Shown piece by piece: positions 16,154-25,937 of a stretch of DNA of 64,000 nt. The position numbers and the translations under genes were made by a program. Source of the stretch: Flavobacterium sp. (GTDB taxonomy: Bacteria > Bacteroidota > Bacteroidia > Flavobacteriales > Flavobacteriaceae); the NCBI RefSeq assembly GCF_027531705.1, contig NZ_JAPZSP010000026.1:1-64000 (forward strand). Direction: 5' to 3'. Numbering within the stretch: position 1 is the first letter of the stretch; every line of letters starts with the position of its first letter. Under the pieces are notes generated by a model, which was not told the DNA's origin, searched no databases, and saw only the letters and a program-made list of their open reading frames with translations.

Positions 16154-18304
16154 ATGAAAAAATTATTTTTATCCTTAATCGTTGGAATTATGCTCATTCC
16201 TACAAGTGTAAAAGCCGATGAAGGAATGTGGTTTTTAATGTTCATTGAGCGTTTGAACCACCGCGACATGCAAAAAATGGGCTTACAACTAACAGCCGAA
16301 GAAATTTACAGCATCAACAATCACAGTTTGAAAGATGCTATTGTGCAATTTAATGGTGGTTGTACTGCCGAAATTATTTCTAAAGACGGTTTAGTATTAA
16401 CCAATCACCACTGTGGTTACGATGCAATTGCTGAACTTTCTTCTGCGGAAAAAAACTATTTAAAAGACGGATATTGGGCTGCAAACAGAAAAGAAGAAAT
16501 GAAACCTTCTAGCTTGTATGTTCGTTTTTTCGTAAGAATGGATGATTGTACAAAAAGAATTTTAGCAGTTACAAATTCAAGTATGAGCGAAGCTGATAGA
16601 GAAAAAGCTATCAATGCTGAAATTGCTAAAATTGAAAAAGAAAACAACGAAGGCGGAAAATATACCGTTTCTGTTCGTCCATTTTTTCAAGGAAATGAAT
16701 ACTACTATTTTGTTTACCAAGATTATAAAGATGTACGTTTAGTTGGAACTCCTCCAGAAAGTTTAGGGAAATTTGGTGGTGATACTGATAACTGGGAATG
16801 GCCACGTCACACTGCAGATTTCTCTATGTTTAGAGTTTATGCAAATGCTGATGGTTCACCAGCAGAATATTCAGAAAATAATGTTCCATTAAAACCAAAA
16901 CACTATTTGCCAGTAAATTTAGGTGGTGTTAAAGAAAATGATTTTGCAATGATTTTGGGTTATCCAGGTCGTACTAACCGTTGGATGCCAGCTGGTGGAA
17001 TAGAGCAAAACGTAAAATTTGCTTATCCTGCTTGGGTTGAAGGAGCAAAAACAGGAATGGACAACATGAAAAAATACATGGATCAAAGTGATGCTTTGAA
17101 TCTAGTATATGCTTCTAAATATGCATCAACAGCTAACTACTGGAAAAACCGTCAAGGAATGATTGATGCTTTAACCAAATTTGGAACAGCAAAATCTAAA
17201 GCTGCTCAAGAAGCAAAATTCAACAAATGGGCAAACAAACCTGCTAACAAAGCTAAATACGGAAATGTAATTTCAAACATCAATAAATTTTATTCGTTGA
17301 CTAATGAAAAATCTCGTCACGATAACTATTTACAACAATTATTCCGTACAACTGCTTTCGGAACAATAGGAAGATCAATCGGAAAACAATTAGAAAACTA
17401 CGTAAAAGCAGATGCTACTAAACGTGCTCAAATGGCACCTGGAATTGTAGAAATGGCGACTGAAATGTTCAAAGAACTTCATGTTCCTGCCGAAAAAGAC
17501 TTGTTAGCTGCACAATTAAAAACGTATGCAACTAAATCAACAGGTTATGCAATCGCTCCAATGGTTAAGAAAATTGGTGACGAAAACAATAACGATTTTA
17601 CTAAATATGCAAGCGCAGCAATCGATTTAAGTATTTTAACTTCTGTTGATAGAATTAAAGCATTCTTAGATTTGCCAAGCGAAGCAATGTTGACAAACGA
17701 TCCATTATATGCTTTGTCTAACGATATGATAACTCATTTTTCTTCAAAATCTGACGAAATTGCTAAAGCTCAAAATGATTATGGTGCTTCTTTCCGTCTA
17801 TTAGTTGAAGGTTTAAGAGAATCTAAAATCGGAACAACAAAATATCCAGATGCTAACTCAACTTTGCGTTTAACATACGGAAAAGTTCGTTCTCTACCAG
17901 CTGACAAACGTAATGATGCTACAATCAACAACTACACAACTTTGGCTGGACAAGTAAAAAAATACAAAAAAGGAGATCAAGAATTTGATTTACCATCACG
18001 TGTTTTAGAAATGAACAAAAACAAAGATTTTGGTCGTTATGCTGATAAAGACGGTTCACTTCACGTAAATTTCTTGACAGACAATGATATTACAGGAGGA
18101 AACTCAGGTTCGCCAGTTCTTAACGGAAAAGGAGAATTAATCGGTCTAGCATTCGACGGAAACATTGAAGCTATGGCTGGTGACGTAATTTTTGACAACA
18201 AATTACAAAGAACTATCAACGTAGATATTCGTTACGTACTTTGGGTAATCGAAAATTTCTCAGGTGCCAAACACATCGTTGACGAAATGACTTTGGTGAA
18301 GTAA
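16154..18304 (+). CDS. S46 family dipeptidyl peptidase, DPP7 type
   Basis: 716 residues with a Sec signal peptide (cut near residue 21, SVKA-DEG), so periplasmic. Serine peptidase releasing dipeptides from peptide N-termini. The triad can be placed: His in TNHHCGYDA (residues 84-90), Asp in GGDTDNWEWPRHT (about 207) and Ser in GGNSGSPVLN (about 652). Eighteen residues after that serine the chain has Gly (LAFDGN), the residue reported to mark DPP7 (hydrophobic P1) instead of the Arg of DPP11 (acidic P1). Monocistronic, with a terminator after it. Confidence 0.95.
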   Translation: MKKLFLSLIVGIMLIPTSVKADEGMWFLMFIERLNHRDMQKMGLQLTAEEIYSINNHSLKDAIVQFNGGCTAEIISKDGLVLTNHHCGYDAIAELSSAEKNYLKDGYWAANRKEEMKPSSLYVRFFVRMDDCTKRILAVTNSSMSEADREKAINAEIAKIEKENNEGGKYTVSVRPFFQGNEYYYFVYQDYKDVRLVGTPPESLGKFGGDTDNWEWPRHTADFSMFRVYANADGSPAEYSENNVPLKPKHYLPVNLGGVKENDFAMILGYPGRTNRWMPAGGIEQNVKFAYPAWVEGAKTGMDNMKKYMDQSDALNLVYASKYASTANYWKNRQGMIDALTKFGTAKSKAAQEAKFNKWANKPANKAKYGNVISNINKFYSLTNEKSRHDNYLQQLFRTTAFGTIGRSIGKQLENYVKADATKRAQMAPGIVEMATEMFKELHVPAEKDLLAAQLKTYATKSTGYAIAPMVKKIGDENNNDFTKYASAAIDLSILTSVDRIKAFLDLPSEAMLTNDPLYALSNDMITHFSSKSDEIAKAQNDYGASFRLLVEGLRESKIGTTKYPDANSTLRLTYGKVRSLPADKRNDATINNYTTLAGQVKKYKKGDQEFDLPSRVLEMNKNKDFGRYADKDGSLHVNFLTDNDITGGNSGSPVLNGKGELIGLAFDGNIEAMAGDVIFDNKLQRTINVDIRYVLWVIENFSGAKHIVDEMTLVK

Positions 18305-18330
18305 ACCAATTTGTCATTCCGTAGGAATCT

Positions 18331-18367
18331 AAACTCCGAATTAAGCAATTAGTTCGGAGTTTTTTTA
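18331..18367 (+). terminator. Terminator of the S46 peptidase gene
   Basis: AAACTCCGAA pairs with TTCGGAGTTT, with a further TA/TA pair closing on a short AT loop, then a seven-T run. Confidence 0.88.
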
Positions 18368-18398
18368 TGAGCGAAAGGCTCGGGATTTATTTGTTGTG

Positions 18399-18464
18399 GT
18401 AATTCCTGCTTTCATCCCAAAACTTTGCCCAAAAGCAAAGGTTTTTCCTTTCAATCAGGGCTAG
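18399..18464 (-). ncRNA. Conserved-end hairpin repeat, possible small RNA (degenerate copy)
   Basis: On the - strand it reads TAGCCCTGAT at one end, a hairpin (AAACCTTTGCTTTTGGGCAAAGTTTT) in the middle and AAAGCAGGAATTA at the other end. The element at 37821-37897 has the same ends (TAGCCCTGAT and CAGCAGGATTA) and a different hairpin. This organisation resembles a structured RNA or repeat I recall from many Flavobacteria, possibly Rfam flavo-1. The identity is not certain. Confidence 0.45.
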
Positions 18465-18487
18465 ATAGGTTTTGTGTTGATTGTTTG

Positions 18488-21400
18488 TTAGTTTTTTACA
18501 TCAACTCTAATTCCTTTAGTATGACTCGAAAATTCAGGAGCATACATACTTTGAATTGTAGTTATTCCGTTTGAGAAATTCCCGCTATTATTAACTCTTA
18601 TATCATATTCAATTATGTAAGTTCCTTTATTTATAGTATCAAAAAAGAAATGTGTTGCGGCATCTTTTGTGCTCATATAATAATATAAACCATCTCTATA
18701 AACATTTTCAGAAAGCACATTCACAGGTTCAAAGCACGAAGCTCTCATGTCTTTTAAATGAACAAATTCCATGTTTTCTTTTGAAGTGATAATTAGTTTT
18801 ACTGTAACTAAATCTCCAATTTTTAAATGATTTGTTGAATTAATTTTCTCTAAAATATCTCCATTTGGTTTCTTTCTTTTTATGTAAAGTTCTTTAACAA
18901 CCGACATAATTCCTGAATTATCATTTTTTATCTTATCTAAATCTTCAAAATATTGCCAATAAGCACCACCAAAGCCCGGAACTTTTGATTTATTTTCAAT
19001 CTTGATGGTTGCCATATCTTTCTTTATTTCATTTGCATTCCAAGTAAGTTTTACATAACCAGTTTCAGCTTCTTTTTGATTCTCATCCAACTTTTTGGTC
19101 ATTATTTTTTCATTGCCAATTTGAAAAACAGTATTGTCTTTTACACTTAGCCAATCATTTCCTTGCATTAATAATGCATAAACGGCTTCTGTAGTTGCTT
19201 TAGTCGTTGGCCAATTTTTATCTTGCTTATTTTTAAGAAGCCATACTTTCATGGCATCAACAGACTTAGTATCATTAGTAATTTCTGAAAATGCTTCAAT
19301 TAACAAGGCTTGCGTTTCTATAGGTGCTTGATACCAATACCAACCCGATTTGTTTTCTATCCAGTACATTCCCCAATCCTCATTGTTTGAAGCGGTTTCT
19401 TTCAAGCCTTCTAAAATTAATTTTGCTGTTTTTGAATCGCCAAATCTATTTAAGGTTATTGCTAATTGTGCTTTTTGATAAAGCGACATTTTTATCCAAT
19501 TTTCCTTTGATATTTCGAGTTGTTTGTTTGTTACTTTTCGTAAAGTATCAGACAAAGGAAAATCGTCTAAATAAAAACTTCTCATGTATAAGTAGTGATA
19601 ATCCGAATAATGATTTTCCCAATTAATCAATCTATTTGTTTTGGAATAGTAGTCAATCCGATTATTATTTTCTAAAAATTTCTTGTCTAAATATGGAATT
19701 CCATTTTTTGAAATTTTAGCAATTTTGGTTTTTAAATCAGGTTTGGAAGAAAGTTTTTTTAGGTGTCCAAATCCTGCTAAAACATGTCTTGTTATATATT
19801 CACTTTCATAAGTTCCACCAAACCATGAAAATGCTCCTGATGGTTTTTGCATTTGTTTCAAGGTATTGAAAATGGCTTCTTGTGAATTTTTCATTTTTTC
19901 TAAATCAAATAATAATGCTAGTTTTTTCTTTTTTTCATCTTCGTTTTTTGTATCATTTAGCCATGGAGTTTCAGCTAAAATTATTGATTTTAACTCTTCA
20001 TTTTCTTCTAATTTACTGCCTGATTTATTATTGTTTCTCCAAGTAGTAAATACAGTTGCAATTTTAGTATTGCTATCAATAATTTCAGATGCTAATGCAT
20101 TAGAATAAAAACGGGCAAAAGTCTGCTCGGCACAACCATGCTCAAATTCCATCAAATAAGGAAGTGATTTTATAGCAAGCCAAGTTGGATTTGAAGTATA
20201 TTCCAAAACAAATTGATGGTTGCGTAATGTGGTTGATTCGTTATTCTTTAAATTATTGAAAGTATATTCTTTTTTTGAATTTTCTCGAACCCAAATAGGA
20301 ATACTTTCGGTAACCAACATATTGTTTGTTAAAACTGGTAAAATATTTTCTTCTCCATCAGAAAAAGTACCCGATTTTGCCAAAACTTTATACTGAACAC
20401 CTTGCAAACCTTCAGGAACAATTAGTTTCCAACTCACTGTTGTGTTTCCAAATGCAGGAATCGTAAAGTTTTTAATACCATTAGTTTCTAGCATAACTTT
20501 ATCGATACTTTCTAGAGTAGTGGCATCATATAGTTGTAAAACTGCTATACCAGATTTTGATTTTTCAGTGATGTTAGCAATTTTAGTTGAAATAGTAATT
20601 GTGTCTTTTTCTCTTAAAAACCTAGGGAAATTAGGCGTTACCATCAAGTCTTTTTGAGTAACTAGACTTTTTTCTAAATAGCCAGAAACAGCACTTTTGT
20701 TATGCGCTAATAATCGCAATTTCCATTCAGTCAGCGCTTCTGGTGAAGTAAAGTTAAAACTTAATTTGCCAGATTTGTCTGTTTTTAGATGAGGCAAAAA
20801 GAATGCGGTTTCAGATAAATTTTTTCTAGCTTTTACTTGAGTCAGTTCTTGAACAGCTTTTTTTGTTGTTACTAGAATAACCCCATTTGAACCTTGTGTG
20901 CCATAAAGAGCGGTTGCGGAAACACCTTTTAAAACACTAACAGAAAGAATATCGTTTGGATTTAAATTTTGAACTTCAGTAGATGACATAATAATTCCAT
21001 CGACAACATAAAGGACTTCATTATTGTTTCCTGTTAGAGAATTATTACCTCTAATTACAATTTTTGGACTAGCTTCACCAGTGCCATTTACTATTTGTAC
21101 ACCAGCAACTCTACCTGAGAGTTCTGTTAAAACATCTCTACCAAAACTCATAGCTAAATCTGGTGAAGAGACCATTCTAACTGCATAACCCAATGATTTT
21201 TTTTCTCTTTTAATACCCATTGCTGTTACAACTACACCTTCTAAGCTTACGCCACTATCGACTTCTAAAGTAATATCATATTGTATTTGTTCACCAACAA
21301 CTATTCTTTCATTATTCATACCAATAAATGAAAAAACTAATTCTTCATTTGGAGCAACTTCTATTTCATAATAACCATCAAAATCGGTTTGAACTCCACG

Positions 21401-24400
21401 TTCAGTACCCCGAACAACTACATTTGCACCTGGAAGTGGTCCAGTAGAATCCATAACATAACCAGAAATCCAATTGCTGTTTTTGGGCTTTTTTATTTTT
21501 TTTGTTAGTTGTTGTTTGTATTCTTCCGATTTGTAATAGCTGTAAGTATTAGTAAAATCAAATCCAAACCACATTAGTTTGTTATCCTCGTTTCTGGTTT
21601 TTGCATTTCCGCTGTAAGTATTTAAATTTTTGAAATGTGTGTTTGTGTTTTCAAAACAAAAATTTGTTCTAAATCTCGGATAATTATAATCGTATTCGTT
21701 GATAGAAAGATATCTCCAATCTTGTTTTGTAAATTGGTCTAATGAACTGTCATACATTGATGCTAAAACCTCGGATTCACTAAGTCCATTTTTTTGTTTT
21801 AATTTGAATGACCAAAATTCTGAACTTCCGGGTTCAATTTTATTCCTAAAAGTTTCAGTTTCTATTTCAATTTTTTCTATTTCATTAACAAAATAAATAT
21901 CAAAAGTTTCCGTGAATAATTGATTGTCAAAAATACTTTCTAAACCTATTTTTATAGAGCTTTCAAATTCTTTTTTCATTGGAATTTTTAAATAGGCAAT
22001 TTCATTTTGGATCGTTATATTTTGTTCATCAAAAACAAGGTTTTTATATACTGCTGATGAAAATAAATGGATTTCGGGCACTGTTGAATGGATTTTTAAC
22101 GAAATAAAACCATCTTTTTTAGGGAATTCATTTAATTTTTCGACGGTAAATAATTTATTTGATAACGGTTTTCTTCTGTCTAAAATTTCAAATTCTCTTT
22201 TGTTTTCAATAAGATTATTAAATTTGTCAAAAGCAGAAAAAACTAAAGTGTAATAACCAGATTTATAGTTGTTAATAAAGTCTAAAATAAGTTGTTTGTC
22301 GGTTTGAGTATTGACCTTTTTTGTATAGACTAATTCACCGAGTTCTTCGGTTATTATATCTTTTTCGTTTAATTCATAAGGGAAAAGTTTTTCAAATTCT
22401 TCAGCAGAAATTCCGTCAATTTCGGGTTTTGCAAACACTCTCTTCTTAAATTTTGTTTGAAATTCTTTTTTAAAGTAAATTTTAATTTCACCGTTGGTAG
22501 CAGAAAACTCATCGTTGAGATTAGTTGAATTAAAAGTAACTTTATTTTCTTCTTTAAGATTGATCCTATTAGGAATATATGTTTCCAATACTAGTGTATG
22601 GTAACCAACTTTAGCAATAGTTTGAGCCGAACGTGTTTCGCCATTTATGTCTGTTACATCAACTTTTATAACATAACTAAAAACAGGCAGGTCTTTTTTA
22701 TCGGCGTCTTCATCTGGCTCAGCAACAAATTCAATTTCAAAATTCCCATTTGCATCTGTTGTTACTTCACCTTCAAAAAGTTCTTCTTCATTGTCGCGAT
22801 AATTATCGTTGTAAGAATAGGTGTTTCGATCAATAGTGTAATTCACTTTTGCATTTGTCAATACGCTTCCAGAAAAAGCTTTTGCCAAACCTTTTACTTT
22901 TATTTTTTGATTAATTACTAAATCTTCTTTGATTTTGTCAAAAGTGACTTCAAATTTTGGACGTTTGTATTCTTCAACTCTAAATTCTATTCTCGAATTT
23001 TCAAATATTTCTCTATAATCTGCATTTTCCCAAAATGGATGAAAATCTTTTGATTTGTTATATAAAGAGCATTTTTCTGTATCATCTGGTTCTTCAATTT
23101 CAATAGAATAATTTCCAGTCAATCCAGTTTTAGGCAAAACAAATTCGCCAGAGAACGAACCGAATTCATTGGTTGTAACATCAAATTCTTTGATTTCGTC
23201 ATCATCTGCATTTGTGATAATTACTTTTGCTAATAAATTGCTAACTATTTTAGATTTAACGCCATTTTTTTGAAATGCTATTCCTTTGTAATATACAGTT
23301 TGTCCAGGTCTATAGATAGCTCTGTCTAGGTAGATTTCTACTTTACTTTTTTGGTTTTCTGTTTTGTCTTTTGAATATTCATCATAATTGGAAACATATC
23401 CACTGTAGGCAGTTATTGAATCATTATTTTTATGTAATTCGATAAAATCTCTGTAATTATAATATGTGTTTTCAGATTTAAACTTCCTTTTGTCAACACT
23501 AGCAACACCTTTTTGATTGGTTTTTACTTCAAAATATTTGTTTTTTACAGTAACATTTTCAATAGGTTTTCCTGATTTTCTATCAACAACTTGATAAAAT
23601 ACTGTTGATTCATTTTCATTTGCTAAAAGTGAAAAATTTGTTACTGATATAGTTTCAAAAGTTTGGATATTTTTTAAATTATCTGAACCTTTACTTTCAA
23701 AACAAACCAAATAGCTTCCAGCTTCTAGATTGGGTAGAAGAACTTCTGTTGAATATTCAAAAAAGTCATTTCTGTTTTGTACCGAGTAAGAGCTTGATTT
23801 GTAGAGTTTATTTTTGCTCAATTCGGATTTATAAATACTATCTTTATCAAACTTATAATTGTAGTAGTAAGCTATGTTATGAAGTGTTTTGGCATCAATT
23901 CGATAAAAAGAAATTTTTAAGCTATCTACATTTTTATATATAATATGAGCTCTGGTATTTTCATTTGGGTACGTATATTTTTGAAGTTGAATAGTCAATG
24001 ATTTAGAGGTAATTTGGTTTTTCATCACATTGGCTAATTTAAAAGCATTTGAATTATTTTTGATGCTTAGTATACTATCCAAAACTTCTATTGCTTTTAA
24101 ATTATAATTTGTAGTCCTTTTTTTTGAAGCCAACCCTCTAATATAAATAGCTTTTTCGTATTGAATCTTTTGAAGTAAAAAATCATCAATAGCATATTTT
24201 TGAAGTCTATTCAGCGCTTTTTGATAATTTTCATTTACTCCAATAAACGATTCGTTCATGAATTTTATTCTGTTAAATTGTTTTTCAAAAGTCGGTCTTT
24301 CTTCTAGTTTTTTGAATAAAAGGATAATCTCTTTTGCCGATTCGCTAGACAGAGTATCAATATTTAAATTTAAAAACTCGTTTGTGTTTCCTACTAAATC

Positions 24401-25042
24401 TTGTTTGTAAAATTTATCAATATAACCATGCATTGTACTGACTCCATTTTTTCTGTAATGATTGATGTTTTCATCAATTATGTAGTCATATAAAGTAGTG
24501 TTTTTAAATTTTTCAATTGTTAAGAAATCGAAAATTGGCTCATATTTTGAGAGATAGATATCTTTCAATTCAGACACATTTTCTAATGATTTTTTATAGG
24601 CTTTTTCAATTTCATAATAAAAATCAGAATGATTCCAAGTCAAAAAGTTTTTAGTTGCTAGACTATCAGTTTTTGTTCTTTTTTGTAAATCATAACTATA
24701 TCTATTAGAATAATCTTCTAAACATTTTGCATATACAAGATATAAAATAGCTTTTGAGGGAACAGATGCTTTTTTTATTTTAGAATTTAGATCGTCAATG
24801 ATTTTACTTTGTGCATTTTCATCAATACGCTGTAAATATTTAGATTGATAAAAAAAACATTTGATGATTTCCGCTTCATTATTTTTTCTAGTGGCTTTTT
24901 TATATATATCATTGACAATTTCAGAGGCTGATTTAATCTTGTCTTCATTTTCAAGTTCAATAACTTGTGCCCAGTTTTTGTCGCTGTTTTGGCAAAATGA
25001 AATAGAAGAAAATAATAAAATGATGTATAGAATATTTTTCAT
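18488..25042 (-). CDS. Giant alpha-2-macroglobulin-like protein with embedded TonB-plug domain
   Basis: 2184 residues with a Sec signal peptide (MKNILYIILLFSSISFCQN). The N-terminal 450 residues are helical. MG2-type macroglobulin domains follow (KVEIYLDRAIYRPGQTVYYKG near 570). At about 1190-1280 there is a carboxypeptidase-regulatory beta domain (ISGYVMDSTGPLPGANVVVRG). At about 1285-1390 a SusC-type plug appears (SGRVAGVQIVNG, VLYVVDGI, LKGVSATALYG, GVILVTTK). Then the A2M core resumes (SPEALTEWKLRLLAHNK) with a thioester-type GCAEQ motif at about 1636-1640 and an alpha-helical thioester domain. Bacterial A2Ms trap proteases in the periplasm. There is no TonB barrel, so it is not a receptor. 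The plug sits about where the bait region is expected. Confidence 0.88.
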   Translation of the reverse strand: MKNILYIILLFSSISFCQNSDKNWAQVIELENEDKIKSASEIVNDIYKKATRKNNEAEIIKCFFYQSKYLQRIDENAQSKIIDDLNSKIKKASVPSKAILYLVYAKCLEDYSNRYSYDLQKRTKTDSLATKNFLTWNHSDFYYEIEKAYKKSLENVSELKDIYLSKYEPIFDFLTIEKFKNTTLYDYIIDENINHYRKNGVSTMHGYIDKFYKQDLVGNTNEFLNLNIDTLSSESAKEIILLFKKLEERPTFEKQFNRIKFMNESFIGVNENYQKALNRLQKYAIDDFLLQKIQYEKAIYIRGLASKKRTTNYNLKAIEVLDSILSIKNNSNAFKLANVMKNQITSKSLTIQLQKYTYPNENTRAHIIYKNVDSLKISFYRIDAKTLHNIAYYYNYKFDKDSIYKSELSKNKLYKSSSYSVQNRNDFFEYSTEVLLPNLEAGSYLVCFESKGSDNLKNIQTFETISVTNFSLLANENESTVFYQVVDRKSGKPIENVTVKNKYFEVKTNQKGVASVDKRKFKSENTYYNYRDFIELHKNNDSITAYSGYVSNYDEYSKDKTENQKSKVEIYLDRAIYRPGQTVYYKGIAFQKNGVKSKIVSNLLAKVIITNADDDEIKEFDVTTNEFGSFSGEFVLPKTGLTGNYSIEIEEPDDTEKCSLYNKSKDFHPFWENADYREIFENSRIEFRVEEYKRPKFEVTFDKIKEDLVINQKIKVKGLAKAFSGSVLTNAKVNYTIDRNTYSYNDNYRDNEEELFEGEVTTDANGNFEIEFVAEPDEDADKKDLPVFSYVIKVDVTDINGETRSAQTIAKVGYHTLVLETYIPNRINLKEENKVTFNSTNLNDEFSATNGEIKIYFKKEFQTKFKKRVFAKPEIDGISAEEFEKLFPYELNEKDIITEELGELVYTKKVNTQTDKQLILDFINNYKSGYYTLVFSAFDKFNNLIENKREFEILDRRKPLSNKLFTVEKLNEFPKKDGFISLKIHSTVPEIHLFSSAVYKNLVFDEQNITIQNEIAYLKIPMKKEFESSIKIGLESIFDNQLFTETFDIYFVNEIEKIEIETETFRNKIEPGSSEFWSFKLKQKNGLSESEVLASMYDSSLDQFTKQDWRYLSINEYDYNYPRFRTNFCFENTNTHFKNLNTYSGNAKTRNEDNKLMWFGFDFTNTYSYYKSEEYKQQLTKKIKKPKNSNWISGYVMDSTGPLPGANVVVRGTERGVQTDFDGYYEIEVAPNEELVFSFIGMNNERIVVGEQIQYDITLEVDSGVSLEGVVVTAMGIKREKKSLGYAVRMVSSPDLAMSFGRDVLTELSGRVAGVQIVNGTGEASPKIVIRGNNSLTGNNNEVLYVVDGIIMSSTEVQNLNPNDILSVSVLKGVSATALYGTQGSNGVILVTTKKAVQELTQVKARKNLSETAFFLPHLKTDKSGKLSFNFTSPEALTEWKLRLLAHNKSAVSGYLEKSLVTQKDLMVTPNFPRFLREKDTITISTKIANITEKSKSGIAVLQLYDATTLESIDKVMLETNGIKNFTIPAFGNTTVSWKLIVPEGLQGVQYKVLAKSGTFSDGEENILPVLTNNMLVTESIPIWVRENSKKEYTFNNLKNNESTTLRNHQFVLEYTSNPTWLAIKSLPYLMEFEHGCAEQTFARFYSNALASEIIDSNTKIATVFTTWRNNNKSGSKLEENEELKSIILAETPWLNDTKNEDEKKKKLALLFDLEKMKNSQEAIFNTLKQMQKPSGAFSWFGGTYESEYITRHVLAGFGHLKKLSSKPDLKTKIAKISKNGIPYLDKKFLENNNRIDYYSKTNRLINWENHYSDYHYLYMRSFYLDDFPLSDTLRKVTNKQLEISKENWIKMSLYQKAQLAITLNRFGDSKTAKLILEGLKETASNNEDWGMYWIENKSGWYWYQAPIETQALLIEAFSEITNDTKSVDAMKVWLLKNKQDKNWPTTKATTEAVYALLMQGNDWLSVKDNTVFQIGNEKIMTKKLDENQKEAETGYVKLTWNANEIKKDMATIKIENKSKVPGFGGAYWQYFEDLDKIKNDNSGIMSVVKELYIKRKKPNGDILEKINSTNHLKIGDLVTVKLIITSKENMEFVHLKDMRASCFEPVNVLSENVYRDGLYYYMSTKDAATHFFFDTINKGTYIIEYDIRVNNSGNFSNGITTIQSMYAPEFSSHTKGIRVDVKN

Positions 25043-25128
25043 AGAGAAAGTTGTTTTTTATTTCAAATAAAATCCATGACAAATTACAAAAAAATCTTAT
25101 CAAATATCAGAAACAAAATCGTTTTTCC

Positions 25129-25136
25129 TATTTTTG
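25129..25136 (+). promoter_or_regulatory. -7 element before the TPR gene
   Basis: TATTTTTG fits TAnnTTTG and lies 18 bp before the ATG at 25154. No TTG at -33 spacing was found. Confidence 0.4.
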
Positions 25137-25153
25137 AAAAATAAAACCAACAC

Positions 25154-25840
25154 ATGAAGTTTCTATCTTTTTTATTTTTTTTAATCTCCATAAATATGAT
25201 GGCAGAAACCGATTTTGAAAAAGCCGAAAAACTCTTCAAACAAGAAAAGTACGAACAAGCCAAAGTGCTTTTTGAAAACTATCTAAAATCCAATCCCAAT
25301 AATTATAAAACTATTGAATATCTTGGCGATATTGCCGGACATCAAAAAAAATGGGATGAAGCAATCAAACAATACAAAGTATTAAAAACACAATTTTCTA
25401 AAACAGCGAATTATTGGTATAAATATGGTGGAGCTTTAGGAATGAAAGCTAAATCGGTTAACAAGTTCAAAGCACTTGGAATGATTGACGAAGTAGAAAA
25501 ATCCTTTCTAACAGCAGCTAAGCTTGATACAAAACATATCGAATCACGCTGGGCATTAGTCATGTTATATATTGAATTACCAGGAATTGTTGGTGGAAGC
25601 GAAACCAAAGCCAAAAAATATGCCGATGAATTACAAGAACTTTCCAAAGTTGACGGCTATTTAGCCAAAGGTTACATCGACGAATATTATAGCAGGTACA
25701 ACAAAGCTGAAGCAAATTATATAAAAGCCCACGAAATTGGCAATTCAAAAACAACTTTTCAAAAGCTTTATAACCTATATTTGAATAAAATTAAAGACAA
25801 AATAAAAGCAAAAAAGTTAAAAGAACATTTCGAAAAATAA
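25154..25840 (+). CDS. Exported TPR protein
   Basis: 228 residues with a signal peptide (MKFLSFLFFLISINMMA). At least three to four tetratricopeptide repeats follow, for example FEKAEKLFKQEKYEQAKVLFENYLKSNPNN then YKTIEYLGDIAGHQKKWDEAIKQYKVL. The end is lysine-rich. TPR solenoids bind partner proteins; no partner is evident. Divergent from the A2M gene and followed by mpl across an inverted word-repeat spacer. Confidence 0.8.
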   Translation: MKFLSFLFFLISINMMAETDFEKAEKLFKQEKYEQAKVLFENYLKSNPNNYKTIEYLGDIAGHQKKWDEAIKQYKVLKTQFSKTANYWYKYGGALGMKAKSVNKFKALGMIDEVEKSFLTAAKLDTKHIESRWALVMLYIELPGIVGGSETKAKKYADELQELSKVDGYLAKGYIDEYYSRYNKAEANYIKAHEIGNSKTTFQKLYNLYLNKIKDKIKAKKLKEHFEK

Positions 25841-25841
25841 A

Positions 25842-25931
25842 AATAGTTTAAGATAGTTTAATGAAAGTTTAAAATTGTTTAATTCCTTGAGAAAACAACT
25901 TTAAACTCTTAAACTCTTAAACCTCTAAACT
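25842..25931. repeat. Word-repeat inverted spacer before mpl
   Basis: The left arm repeats AGTTTAA words and the right arm repeats TTAAACTCTTAAACT. The arm ends nearest the loop match almost exactly: AGTTTAAAATTGTTT against AGTTTAAAGTTGTTT after reverse complement. The hairpin fills the gap and stops 7 bp before the mpl ATG. Confidence 0.7.
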
Positions 25932-25937
25932 AGATTA

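Noticed and set aside
20860..21480. The 2184-residue protein as a TonB-dependent receptor
   Set aside because: Only the regulatory and plug domains of SusC-type receptors are present. There is no 22-strand barrel; macroglobulin domains lie on both sides and a thioester-type motif follows.
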